A DNA stretch of 64,000 bases, taken from contig DATBKV010000138.1 of assembly GCA_036555745.1 (NCBI GenBank), positions 1 through 64,000 on the forward strand, read 5' to 3'. Each line of letters opens with the position of its first letter. Position 1 is the first letter of the stretch. The stretch comes from VAZQ01 sp036555745. GTDB lineage: Bacteria; Pseudomonadota; Alphaproteobacteria; Rhizobiales; Xanthobacteraceae. Positions 52,994 through 61,173 of the stretch are shown piece by piece. The position numbers were made by a program, and so were the translations under genes. The notes under the pieces were generated by a model. The model ran no database searches and was not told the DNA's origin. It was given only the letters and a program-made list of their open reading frames with translations.

Positions 52994-53917
52994 ATGCGCA
53001 AGTCCCTGTCGGGAAATCGAGGGCGGGACAATGAAAGCGGTCTACGTAGTCGGTCTGTCCATGCAGGCTGGACCCGCGATTGGGGCTACCGTCCCGGAGC
53101 CGAGCCGACATCCGACCCGCGCGTCGCCGATCTGGTCCGGGCCGGTAAAGTTCGCTTCGGGACCTTTCCGCCTCAATACACTAAGGATTCCGCAAGCGGC
53201 GAACTAAAAGGTCCGCTTATTGAAATGATGCGCGCGCTTGCGGCCCATATGGGGCTGTCCGCCGAGCTGATCGAGGTGCCTACCCCGAGCAGGCTTGTCG
53301 AGTGCCTCCAGAGCGGAACTTGCGATATCGGATCCCTGGGCTTCGATCCCGCCCGCGCCGATCAGGTCGGCGGGTTCACGCCGCCCTTTATGCAGGTCGA
53401 ATTCACGTACTTAGTGCCGGATGGCACTTCCGCGTCCAACGTCGTCGACATCGACCAGCCCGGCAATCGGGTCGCCGTTGTCCGCAATCACGCCTCGGCC
53501 CTGGCGCTCGGCCGGATCACTCGGCACGCCGAGCATGTCATCAGCGAGACCCCGGACGCCGCTTTCGACCTGCTACGAAGCCGACACGTTCATGCGTGGG
53601 CGTCTGCCCGGCCGGCGCTTCTCGACTACAGCGCGAAGCTGTCCGGATCGCGCGTGCTGCCGGACAATTACGGGGCGAATTTTCCGGCCATGGTCGTTCC
53701 GAAAGGGCAAGACGCGCGGCTCGCCTATATCAGCGAATTCATCGAGCAAGCGAAGGCGTCGGGCGTCGTTCAGCGCGCCATCGATCGGATCGGCGAGCGG
53801 GGTATCGCGTGGCTGTCCCTGGACAACGCTGAGCGCTCACCGGGTGGAGCGCGATCAGTGAGCGCAGGAACAAGCGTAAACGCCCCTGCTTCAACGCGCC
53901 CAGGCGGGCGTGTTTGA
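52994..53917 (+). CDS. Family-3 type solute-binding protein with a disrupted signal peptide
   Basis: From about residue 35 the protein is a typical periplasmic binding domain: DPRVADLVRAGKVRFGTFPP, LIEMMRALAAHMGLSAELIE, LQSGTCDIGSLGFDPARA. No signal peptide is in this frame. A well-placed ATG at 53031 (ribosome binding site GAGGGCGGGAC) opens another frame reading MKAVYVVGLSMQAGPAIGA, a plausible leader, which loses homology after about 30 codons. One base appears to have been lost near 53060-53120. As it stands the product would stay cytoplasmic. Confidence 0.6.
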   Translation: MRKSLSGNRGRDNESGLRSRSVHAGWTRDWGYRPGAEPTSDPRVADLVRAGKVRFGTFPPQYTKDSASGELKGPLIEMMRALAAHMGLSAELIEVPTPSRLVECLQSGTCDIGSLGFDPARADQVGGFTPPFMQVEFTYLVPDGTSASNVVDIDQPGNRVAVVRNHASALALGRITRHAEHVISETPDAAFDLLRSRHVHAWASARPALLDYSAKLSGSRVLPDNYGANFPAMVVPKGQDARLAYISEFIEQAKASGVVQRAIDRIGERGIAWLSLDNAERSPGGARSVSAGTSVNAPASTRPGGRV

Positions 53918-54147
53918 GCAATTTGCGGTCTTTCGTTTTCTGTTCAAAAAACCGGTGCGGCCAATATCGCTTGTTGGCACATAACGCCGATCCGGCGCTT
54001 TGCTTCGCTTGCAAACCCATGGAAATTGCGTAGTTGCTAAATGCAAAAGTGCCGTCGTGAACGCACCCGTCGCCGCGTCGTGGTCGCCGGACGATATCGA
54101 GGCGGATCATTCCGCCGGCAGCTTCGATCGCATATGAGGAGTTTTCA

Positions 54148-54555
54148 ATGCCCACCACTCGTGCGCCGGCAGCCGCGGCTCCGCCCGGGGACATCGGGAT
54201 CATCCGGGACTACCATGCGCACGTCTACTACGACCCGGCATCGAGCCGCGATCGCGCCGCGCGCCTGCGCGAGCGCGTGGCGGAGGCGTTCCCGCAGGCG
54301 ACGCTCGGCCGCTGGCATGATGAGCTGGTGGGGCCGCATCCGCAATCGATGTACCAGATCGCCTTCCCGTGCGAGCTGCTGGCCTCGTTCCTGCCCTGGC
54401 TGATGCTCAACCGCGATGGTCTGACCATCCTGCTGCATCCCGGCACCGGCAATCCTTACGCCGATCATAGCGACCACGCCGTCTGGCTCGGGGATATCCT
54501 GCCGTTGCGGCTGGAGACGCTGCGCGATACCCGCGGGGCCGGCGGCGATGACTGA
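54148..54555 (+). CDS. DOPA 4,5-dioxygenase family protein
   Basis: A 135-residue small dioxygenase-like protein. Family landmarks are YHAHVYYDP near residue 22 (His pair), GRWHDELVGPHP and LLHPGTGNPYADHSDHAVW LG. The fungal and bacterial members open the DOPA ring extradiol-style or bind related catechols. A GAGGAG ribosome binding site precedes the start. It stands alone, so the physiological substrate is unclear. Confidence 0.82.
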   Translation: MPTTRAPAAAAPPGDIGIIRDYHAHVYYDPASSRDRAARLRERVAEAFPQATLGRWHDELVGPHPQSMYQIAFPCELLASFLPWLMLNRDGLTILLHPGTGNPYADHSDHAVWLGDILPLRLETLRDTRGAGGDD

Positions 54556-54629
54556 CGCAACGCGGCCAGGTGCGCGCCGCGGGTATCGATGCAGCGGCGC
54601 GCCGGCGCAGGCGGCAATGCGGCTCTGCC

Positions 54630-54917
54630 TTACTCGGTCGCCAATCCGACCCGCGCTTGCGGGTTCTGGTCGAGGAAATGGCGCAGCGCCATGAACAGCT
54701 CCGCCGCGTGTTTGATGCGGCCCTCGTCGAGTGCCTTGTGAATATCATCGACGATCATGGTCCGGATGGTCTCGCTGCCGTGTGGCTGATGCAACAAGTA
54801 GCTGGCCAGCGCGGCAGCTGCTATCTCCGGGATGTGCTCGTGCTCGCTGATCGCGGCAACTTCCTCCTCGTCGAGACCGCAGAGGCCAACGCAGTCTTCC
54901 AGCGATATCATGCTCAT
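54630..54917 (-). CDS. Conserved hypothetical protein, 95 residues
   Basis: A small soluble protein, mostly helical, with many acidic residues in the first third (LEDCVGLCGLDEEEVAAISE HEHIPEIAAAALAS) and ALDEGRIKHAAELFMALRHF later. The ribosome binding site GGAGAC sits directly before the ATG. Similar proteins recur in Hyphomicrobiales as far as I recall, without assigned function. It is divergent from the DUF3775 gene across a region with a FixK/FNR box. Confidence 0.6.
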   Translation of the reverse strand: MSMISLEDCVGLCGLDEEEVAAISEHEHIPEIAAAALASYLLHQPHGSETIRTMIVDDIHKALDEGRIKHAAELFMALRHFLDQNPQARVGLATE

Positions 54918-55127
54918 TGTCTCCTGCGGTGGAATTCGCTGTCGTCGTCCTCGCGAGTCGAGTCCTCTCCGGCAAAGCGCGGCCTTGCTCCGACACGCCG
55001 GGTCGGCGCGGTTTGCGTATGCTTCAGAGGATCCGAGGGGTCCTAGTCGTTACGCGGTCAACGAGCTTGTCGAGCGCGCAGTTCCGGGGATCGTCAGCCT
55101 GCAAATAGGATCACCCCGACTGGACGA

Positions 55128-55149
55128 GATCTTGATCTGGATCAAGATC
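55128..55149. promoter_or_regulatory. FixK/FNR-type binding site
   Basis: TTGATCTGGATCAA (55132-55145) matches the TTGAT-N4-ATCAA consensus exactly, and the palindrome extends to 22 bases (GATCTTGATCT | GGATCAAGATC, one mismatch). It lies in a 372-base gap between a divergent hypothetical gene (start 54917) and the DUF3775 gene (start 55290). Activation would place transcription start about 40 bases away, near 55180 on the plus strand. No other gene is seen in the gap. Confidence 0.7.
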
Positions 55150-55289
55150 GCAGGCTGAGCGCATGCCACGGGAACAATACGCGCTGCAATTGACTTTTCT
55201 CAAAGACTTCCGGGCGTGCTTGCCGCCAATGCTGCAGCAAACGGCGACCTCTGGGAGACGAAGGGGGAGCTCAAGAGAGGGTAGAACAG

Positions 55290-55745
55290 ATGCAAGCGAG
55301 ATCGAGCCGAACGCAAGCACCGGCGGACGAAGAGGGAGCAACACTCAGTATTTCGCCCGAGAAGGTCTGCTTCATCATCATCAAGGCCCGGGAATTCGAC
55401 GCCAAAGATGCCGTCACCGAGCCCGATCCGGGGTCCAATCCCTCCGATGACAAGGATGTTGCCGTGCTGGAGGACCACCGCGACGATCCCGTCGTCGAGG
55501 AGTTGACCGCGTTCATCAATGCCTTGTCGGAGGACGAGCAGATCGACCTGGTGGCACTCGTCTGGCTGGGGCGGGACGACTACACCGCCAGCGACTGGCC
55601 CGCAGTGCGCGAAGAGGCGGCCCGGGCCCATAATGAACGCACCGCCGAATATCTCCTCGGCACTCCCATGCTCGGCGACTTCCTCGAGGAAGGCCTGGCA
55701 CTCCTCGGCCGTTCCTGCGGGGAATTCGAGAGCGGGCACCTCTGA
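55290..55745 (+). CDS. DUF3775 domain-containing protein
   Basis: A 151-residue acidic soluble protein. The segment LSISPEKVCFIIIKAREFDA KD is the DUF3775 hallmark, followed by ELTAFINALSEDEQIDLVAL VWLGRDDY and a C-terminal helical part ending GDFLEEGLALLGRSC. Function unknown. An AGAGGG ribosome binding site precedes the ATG. The upstream FixK/FNR site suggests low-oxygen control. Confidence 0.8.
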   Translation: MQARSSRTQAPADEEGATLSISPEKVCFIIIKAREFDAKDAVTEPDPGSNPSDDKDVAVLEDHRDDPVVEELTAFINALSEDEQIDLVALVWLGRDDYTASDWPAVREEAARAHNERTAEYLLGTPMLGDFLEEGLALLGRSCGEFESGHL

Positions 55746-55828
55746 TCGCAAGGGGTTGAATTCGGCATGCCGCCGAGCCAGCGGCCGAGCGCAACGGTAG
55801 AAGCGATCGTCGCATTTTCGAAGCGACG

Positions 55829-56080
55829 CTACATGCGATGCTCGAGCTTCGCGAGGATCGCGGCAATCTCGTCCTTGAGCTTAAGGCGCTGCTTCTTGAG
55901 CCGCTCCAGCACTTCGTCCGTGGTCGGCTCCTCCTCCGATTCGATGCGATGGATCTGGCGGTTGACCTCGTCGTAGCGCGCCGCGAGCTTCCTGAAATCG
56001 TGGTTGCTCTTGATCAGCCGTTCGATCAGCGACGCCTCCTGAGGCAACTCCTGCGGTAGCTCGTGGGGAATGCGCATCAT
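55829..56080 (-). CDS. YdcH family (DUF465) protein
   Basis: An 83-residue protein forming one long antiparallel helical hairpin: LIERLIKSNHDFRKLAARYD EVNRQIHRIE, a turn at EEEPTTDE, then VLERLKKQRLKLKDEIAAIL. This is the typical YdcH arrangement. Function unknown; small, abundant cytosolic proteins. The start is one of two adjacent ATGs after a GGAGG. Confidence 0.85.
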   Translation of the reverse strand: MMRIPHELPQELPQEASLIERLIKSNHDFRKLAARYDEVNRQIHRIESEEEPTTDEVLERLKKQRLKLKDEIAAILAKLEHRM

Positions 56081-56153
56081 GGCGGCCGTCCTCCAGCGGC
56101 GCAGCCTATCGCGGAGGGCGATTGCTGTCTGCCCGCGCGCAAGCGGGGAAGCC

Positions 56154-56468
56154 TTAATTCCCCTCGGCCGTCTTCGGCGCGGCGGCCGGATTCCACTGCC
56201 CGCGCCGCATGCGCGTGATCTTCACGCTCTTGAACAGTCCGGCCCGGCGGAACGGCTCATTGCGCGAAAACTCCTCCGCCTGCTCGCGACCGGGCACGTT
56301 GAGGATCAGACAGCTTCCGATGCGCGTCGTCCCGTCCTCGGCGAGGAGCGCGCCGCCAAGCACGAGGATGTCCCGGTGGCGCTCGAGATAAGCGAAATGC
56401 GCGTCGCGCGCGGCAGCGCGGACCTCGGCGCCGTCATCACGGTCTTCCTGATAGATGATGTAAAGCAC
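56154..56468 (-). CDS. YciI family protein
   Basis: A 104-residue alpha-beta barrel protein related to YciI and muconolactone isomerase-like ferredoxin folds. It begins with GTG (VLYIIYQEDRDDG) after a strong GAGGAGG ribosome binding site. Family marks are the central ERHRDILVLGGALLAEDG and ILNVPGREQAEEFSRNEPF, then a C-terminal extension to 104 residues. A His in RDAHFAYL sits at the putative active site. Reaction unknown. Confidence 0.8.
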   Translation of the reverse strand: MLYIIYQEDRDDGAEVRAAARDAHFAYLERHRDILVLGGALLAEDGTTRIGSCLILNVPGREQAEEFSRNEPFRRAGLFKSVKITRMRRGQWNPAAAPKTAEGN

Positions 56469-56773
56469 GCGACCTCCTCGGATGCTGCAACGTTTATTCG
56501 CAAAGCTTCGGTCGGTCGCAGGCGGGGCGTTCTCGTGCGGATTGTCAAGCTTGATATACGTGCGTGAATGGGACTGCATCCGCGTGACGGGGACCACCGC
56601 CAGGCCGGCTGCCCCGGCTCGCGCGCTGGTGCCATGCGCGGCACCGGTGCTCAGGTGCGCACGTTCTTGCGCTGTGGGATTTTTACAACGGTTAACAAAT
56701 CTTTTCGCGCCGCCACGCGGCCGCGCGATTTTTCTGCTTCGATGTCGCGCCGTTGCAACGCGGGGGCGCCTGC
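56469..56773. other. Intergenic region upstream of the YciI and small membrane protein genes
   Basis: About 300 bases without a protein gene. It should contain the divergent promoters for the YciI gene (minus) and the 36-residue ORF (plus). An A/T-rich stretch around 56685-56708 (TTTTTACAACGGTTAACAAA) is the best candidate promoter zone; no defined box or RNA structure is recognised. Confidence 0.35.
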
Positions 56774-56884
56774 ATGAGCATCGATACGGTGCTGTTGATC
56801 CTGATTCTCACCTTCGGAATCGCCTTTATGCTGAACCGGCTGGACACCCGACGCGACCGGTTGCGACGAAGAGCCCGGTACTAG
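56774..56884 (+). CDS. Small single-pass membrane protein, 36 residues
   Basis: MSIDTVLLILILTFGIAFML followed by NRLDTRRDRLRRRARY: one hydrophobic helix (residues 4-20) then a strongly basic tail, the charge pattern of an N-out, C-in membrane peptide. It has a purine-rich GGGGGC before the ATG and a tandem-free, isolated position downstream of an A/T-rich region. Not a family I can name. Similar tiny proteins are easily missed by annotation. Confidence 0.5.
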   Translation: MSIDTVLLILILTFGIAFMLNRLDTRRDRLRRRARY

Positions 56885-56991
56885 CGCACTGGGGCAATGC
56901 AACGCGCGGTGAAGGCCTGCCGCTAAACTTGCGGCCAGCGCCGCGTTTGACGCGCTACGCCTTGTCTGCTGGAGCGTGCGTGATGCGCGCG

Positions 56992-57174
56992 CTAGGAGTC
57001 CAAATCCGGCGCGGCCGCGCTCTGGCGCAGGATGGCGCGGAATTCCTCCTGCAGCGCGGCGAGCGCCGCCATCAGGGCGGCCGATTTCAACGGTCCGGGA
57101 GTACCGATCCCGTCGGAGAGATCGTAGGCGGGGTCATCCGGAAAATGAGCCCGGTAGGCTTTCCCATCCAGCAT
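56992..57174 (-). CDS. Small hypothetical protein, 60 residues
   Basis: MLDGKAYRAHFPDDPAYDLS, then DGIGTPGPLKSAALMAALAA LQEEFRAILRQSA. A soluble protein with a polar N-terminus and a helical Ala-rich C-terminus. The internal ATG was chosen because GGAG lies 7 bases before it; the longer frame (to 57210) has no such signal. Function unknown. Confidence 0.5.
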   Translation of the reverse strand: MLDGKAYRAHFPDDPAYDLSDGIGTPGPLKSAALMAALAALQEEFRAILRQSAAAPDLDS

Positions 57175-57353
57175 GGCGCTGCTCCGTGGAGTAGACCGTG
57201 CTGCTGTCATCGCGCGAGACGGGTTAAGACCCGGTTAAGGATGAGCGGAGCCGCGAGCAATGTCCTTGCCTGTTGTCGCGGCGCCACACTGCAGGCGATC
57301 ACGCCGCGCTGCGCCATATCCGGTCGGGCGCTGCTGGCTTCGGCCCGCCGCGG

Positions 57354-58952
57354 TCACGGGCGGGATTGAACGAAGGCGGCGGAGCCGTCGCGTTCCACCC
57401 GCGCGAGCAGGTCGACCTCCCAGGCCAGGTAGTCGCGCATGGCTTTGGTTTGGTCCTGCGGCCGCTCGTAGGGTTTGAGCCAGGTATCCACCGGTTCGTC
57501 CGCCAGCCTCGGATCGGCGGCCGTCAGCGTGCGGCCGGCGGCGAGCCAGGCGGCATTGCCGCCGGCGAGCGCGCGCACGGGACCACCAGCGACCAGCGCG
57601 GCGGCCTCGCCCACCGCAAGGCCGGCCAACACGCCGTCCTCCGAGGTGAGCACCAGCGTAGCCGGCGGTGCGATCCTCGCGAGTGCACCCGCGAGGCGCG
57701 AGCGGATCGCAAACCAGGCGCCGGCAATGTGAGCCTTCAGGTATTCCCGGCTCAGCGAGAGGTCGACGACGGTGGCTTGGCCCCGCGCCATCAGGGCAGC
57801 GAGGGCGTCAGCGTCGATGCGCGCCTCCGGCGGCGGCGCGGCGCCCAGAACCGCGGCCGCCGGCCGTTGCTGCTCGTGGCCTGCCTCGGCCAGAACGAAC
57901 ACTTCGGCCCAGCCCATCTGGCGCAGCCAGGAGGCGGTCATCACCGCGCGCACCTCCGCGTCGTCGACGAGCACGATGCGCGCGCCTAGCGTGCCGACAT
58001 ATTGGTCGGTCGCCTGCACGAGCTGTCCGCCCGGAGCGGACAGCGCGCCCGGGACATGGCCGGCGTCGTATTCCCCGGGGTCGCGTACGTCGAAGAGGTA
58101 GAGCGTGCGGTCCGCGTCCGCGCGCCAGCGTTCCACGGTGGCGAGATCGATGCGCGCGATGCCGAACCGGCGCGCCACCTCCTCGGCGGCGGACCTGGCC
58201 CAGGCGAGGCCTGCGCCCGTAACCTGCGGCGCGCGCCGCGTCCCGCCGCTCTCGCAGGCAAGGCCGGCGAGAGTCCAGCCCATGGTGCCGTTACGCAGCG
58301 CCATCACCTTGTTCGGCACGCCGGCATTGATCAGCGATTGCGCGCCGATGATGCTGCGGGTGCGACCGGCGCAATTCACCACCACCAGCGTCTGCGGCGA
58401 GGGCGCGATATCGCGGACGCGCAGCACCAGCTCGGCGCCGGGGACGTTGACTGCGGTCGGGATCGAGACGCGCTGGTATTCGTCGAACGGCCGGCTGTCG
58501 AGCACCACCATGTCGGCACCGTCGCGCATGAGGCGATCGAGCTCTTCGGCGGCGATGCTCGGCGTGGCGCTGGCGTGCTCGACGAACTCGCCGAATGCCT
58601 TGCTCGGGACATTGACGCCGGAGAACAGCTCGAAGCCGGCAGCGGCCCAGGCGGCGACTCCGCCAGCGAGCGCAGAGACGTCGGTGTAGCCGGCGCGGCC
58701 AAGCACCTCGGCCGCGCGCCCGGCCAGCCCGTCGGCGTCATCGCAGAGCACGATGCGGGTCGTGCGCCGCGGCACCAGGGCTGCGAATTTCAGCTCCAGC
58801 CGGCTCAACGGCACCGAGCGCGCGAGCAGCAGGTGATTTTGCGAGAAGATCAGCTCCTCGCGCAGGTCGATGAGCGCAAGCTCCCGCCCATCGGCGAGCA
58901 TCGCCTTGAGCGCGTGCGCCGTTACCGGCTGCGGCGTGATGTTCCGTGGCAT
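57354..58952 (-). CDS. Four-domain rhodanese-like sulfurtransferase
   Basis: A 532-residue cytoplasmic protein made of four rhodanese-fold domains at about 5-110, 125-230, 265-370 and 385-495. The first two have a Cys at the active-loop position (C70 in IVLCDDADG; C194 in VVNCAGRTRS, close to the classic CRxGxR loop). In the last two the equivalent loop has no Cys (VLVDDAEV; LVLTSEDG), so they are probably structural. It would move or detect sulfane sulfur. Last gene of the iorA-iorB-thiol dioxygenase run, 47 bases after its neighbour. Confidence 0.87.
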   Translation of the reverse strand: MPRNITPQPVTAHALKAMLADGRELALIDLREELIFSQNHLLLARSVPLSRLELKFAALVPRRTTRIVLCDDADGLAGRAAEVLGRAGYTDVSALAGGVAAWAAAGFELFSGVNVPSKAFGEFVEHASATPSIAAEELDRLMRDGADMVVLDSRPFDEYQRVSIPTAVNVPGAELVLRVRDIAPSPQTLVVVNCAGRTRSIIGAQSLINAGVPNKVMALRNGTMGWTLAGLACESGGTRRAPQVTGAGLAWARSAAEEVARRFGIARIDLATVERWRADADRTLYLFDVRDPGEYDAGHVPGALSAPGGQLVQATDQYVGTLGARIVLVDDAEVRAVMTASWLRQMGWAEVFVLAEAGHEQQRPAAAVLGAAPPPEARIDADALAALMARGQATVVDLSLSREYLKAHIAGAWFAIRSRLAGALARIAPPATLVLTSEDGVLAGLAVGEAAALVAGGPVRALAGGNAAWLAAGRTLTAADPRLADEPVDTWLKPYERPQDQTKAMRDYLAWEVDLLARVERDGSAAFVQSRP

Positions 58953-58999
58953 CGCTGGCGCACAGCGCCGCGCCGGGCGCGGCCCTTGCACGTCCCGGC

Positions 59000-59542
59000 T
59001 TATGTGGCCTGTTGCGGCGTCATCTGGTGCACGTCGCCGGTGGCGAGGTCGAAGCGCACGCGCGCGATCTTGTCGAGATTGGTGCCGGTCACGCGGACGA
59101 AGCGGGCGCTGTCGGGGTAATCGATCGAATGAATGGTGCCGTCCTGATAGATCCCGGCGTGCCCCGGCAACAGCCGATACTTCTTGACGGGCTTGAGTTT
59201 GGCTTTGTTGGGATTACCGCGGTCGTCCTCGCGCTCCCATTCCGTCATGTCGGTATAGTGCGAGGCTTGGCCGTAGATTGCCCATGACGCGCCATGATCG
59301 TGCGGCGGCGATACTCTCGCCTTGTCATTGATATGGGCGAGGACTTGGAAGCCGAGGTCCGGATCCTCGTACAGCACCTTCAGGCCGCGCGGCACCTTTT
59401 CACCGCAGTACTTTTCGACGAAGTCTGGATTGGCGAGCAGCTGCTCGAGCCGCAGGCGCACCTCCTCCCGCCCTTTGGGGCCACCATCGCGCCTGAGAAT
59501 GCTCTGGCAATCCGTCACGAACTGTTCGAGATCGTAAGACAT
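59000..59542 (-). CDS. Cysteine dioxygenase-fold cupin (thiol dioxygenase-like)
   Basis: A 180-residue cupin of the cysteine dioxygenase superfamily (COG5553-like). Iron-ligand histidines appear as PPHDHGASWAIYGQ (H-x-H) and DGTIHSIDYPD (third His), the three-His set of thiol dioxygenases. Such enzymes oxidise cysteine, 3-mercaptopropionate or mercaptosuccinate to sulfinates. GGAGGCGAGCG before ATG 59542 supports the start. Placed between IorB and the rhodanese gene, which makes an organosulfur substrate likely. Substrate choice is inference. Confidence 0.78.
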   Translation of the reverse strand: MSYDLEQFVTDCQSILRRDGGPKGREEVRLRLEQLLANPDFVEKYCGEKVPRGLKVLYEDPDLGFQVLAHINDKARVSPPHDHGASWAIYGQASHYTDMTEWEREDDRGNPNKAKLKPVKKYRLLPGHAGIYQDGTIHSIDYPDSARFVRVTGTNLDKIARVRFDLATGDVHQMTPQQAT

Positions 59543-59602
59543 CGCTCGCCTCCTTGCGAGATCCTCCACCAGCATCGCTCATTACACCGGGCAACGCCAG
59601 TG

Positions 59603-61165
59603 CTATGACGCCGCGCGCCCGGCGGTTGCGGGAGGGCTGGGCGCCAACGCCGCGGCATCGGCAATCGCCCGCTCCAAGGCTTGTCCGGCCTCGTCGGCGA
59701 GTGCGGCCTTGATCAACCCTTCGAGCAGCTCGCTCGCATCGCTTCGCCCGCCCAGCTGCGGAAGGAGCGCGACCAGCCGGTCGAACTTCGCCTGGCCCCG
59801 CTCGTGGGTGTCGCCGTAGCCCTTGACCAGGCCGCGCATGCGCGCGACCTGCAGTGCCAGCGCGTAATCGTCGCGCGCGGTCTGCGCAACCAAGCCGAGC
59901 CAAGCCGTAAGCGCGGCCTGCTCTGAGGCGAAGCGCAGCGAGCGGCGGCGCAGCGGCCTGAGCCGCGACAGCGCGTAGAGCGCGAGGAAGCCGCCGATCG
60001 AGGTGCTCCTGATGACCCGGCCCCTGCGCGTCGTCCGGTCGACCGCGCGACGCGCCCAACTGGTGCGCAGAAGCCAGCGTCCGAGCGGCGCCGGGAGCGT
60101 ATCGGCGATCTCCTGCGTGCGGGGATGGAAGAATTCGGCAATCTCGAGAAGCTGCCCGTCCTTGATCTCGGCTTCCGCGCGCACGCGCGCGAAGCGACTC
60201 GCGCGAATCTTGAGGTCCGCCACCCGGATCGTATCCTCGTACGTCATGGCGAGTGCGAGCTGGCGTGCCGTTTCCGCGAGCAAAGCGCCCCTGCCGTCGC
60301 CGTGCCGTTGCTCGAGCTCGCGGAACGGCGCGAGCCGCGCGAGGAACTCACGCGCGTAGTCGGCATCCTGATAATCGCGGAGCCGTTCGAGCGCGGGCGT
60401 CACGACCGCGCGCGCCTCGCCGGGGAAATCGCGCGCGGCCCGGTCGAGGAGCTCGCGCAGCTCGGGCGGGGGCAGAGTTGCGGCCGCGCCGGGGGAGGAT
60501 GGCGGCGGCATCGCCGGGTGGTCCGTACGCGCCGCTTCGAAGCCTGCCGAGAACGCGGCAAGGCTCGGCTCGACTCCGACCTGCCCGCGGCGGATCGCGG
60601 CCTCGAAGCCGGCGCGCGGGAAGGGGAGCGCAGCCGACCCCGCCAGTGCGCCGAACAGCACCGCGCTCACCACGCTGCCGGCGGCGTCCGCGATCGCCGC
60701 CATGTCGAACGCGACGAGCTGGCGCGCCGCCTCACGGCAGCCGGCAAGCAGCGCGGCGGGCTCGACGCGGCCGTCGGCGAGCGCGATCTTCTCGGTCATG
60801 GCGTAGACACGATGCGTAGAGGCGATGAGCAGGGTCTTGTCCGGTGTGACGAAGCCGCGCTCGACCGCGCGCGCAGCCTCCATCAGCTCGGAAGCGAGCA
60901 CCACCTCGACGTCGCCTGGCATCGGCATCAGGCCGAGCACGGGCTCGCGTTGCGCCGTCCGCGCCGCGCTGTTTGGAAACAGCTCCACGTAGTAGACGGT
61001 AGCGCCCGTGCGCTGCGCCACGCCCGGCACCGAGGTGGCCTGCGCAAGATAGCCGCCGTGCTGCGCGAGATCGACGATCCAGTCCGCCAGCACGCCGCCG
61101 CCCTCGCCGCCAAGCGCCACTACGGCGATGGTGATCGGCCGCATCTTGGGGAGCTGCGCCTCCAT
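59603..61165 (-). CDS. iorB: Indolepyruvate oxidoreductase subunit beta-like with a C-terminal DUF6537-type domain
   Basis: A 520-residue protein. Residues about 10-195 match the IorB/gamma-type subunit of 2-oxoacid:ferredoxin oxidoreductases (VALGGEGGGVLADWIVDLAQ, SVPGVAQRTGATVYYVE, GDVEVVLASELMEAARA). The remaining 300 residues resemble the DUF6537 region that ends the large fused IorA-IorB enzymes (MTYEDTIRVADLKIRASRFA, then DDYALALQVARMRGLVKGY). It would partner IorA, encoded 8 bases upstream, in oxidative decarboxylation of an aryl- or other 2-oxo acid. Confidence 0.85.
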   Translation of the reverse strand: MEAQLPKMRPITIAVVALGGEGGGVLADWIVDLAQHGGYLAQATSVPGVAQRTGATVYYVELFPNSAARTAQREPVLGLMPMPGDVEVVLASELMEAARAVERGFVTPDKTLLIASTHRVYAMTEKIALADGRVEPAALLAGCREAARQLVAFDMAAIADAAGSVVSAVLFGALAGSAALPFPRAGFEAAIRRGQVGVEPSLAAFSAGFEAARTDHPAMPPPSSPGAAATLPPPELRELLDRAARDFPGEARAVVTPALERLRDYQDADYAREFLARLAPFRELEQRHGDGRGALLAETARQLALAMTYEDTIRVADLKIRASRFARVRAEAEIKDGQLLEIAEFFHPRTQEIADTLPAPLGRWLLRTSWARRAVDRTTRRGRVIRSTSIGGFLALYALSRLRPLRRRSLRFASEQAALTAWLGLVAQTARDDYALALQVARMRGLVKGYGDTHERGQAKFDRLVALLPQLGGRSDASELLEGLIKAALADEAGQALERAIADAAALAPSPPATAGRAAS

Positions 61166-61173
61166 TGCCGTTC

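Noticed and set aside
53893..53914. Inverted repeat AACGCGCCC/GGGCGTGTT at the end of the solute-binding protein gene
   Set aside because: Imperfect, lies inside the coding end and has no T run, so a terminator call is not supported.
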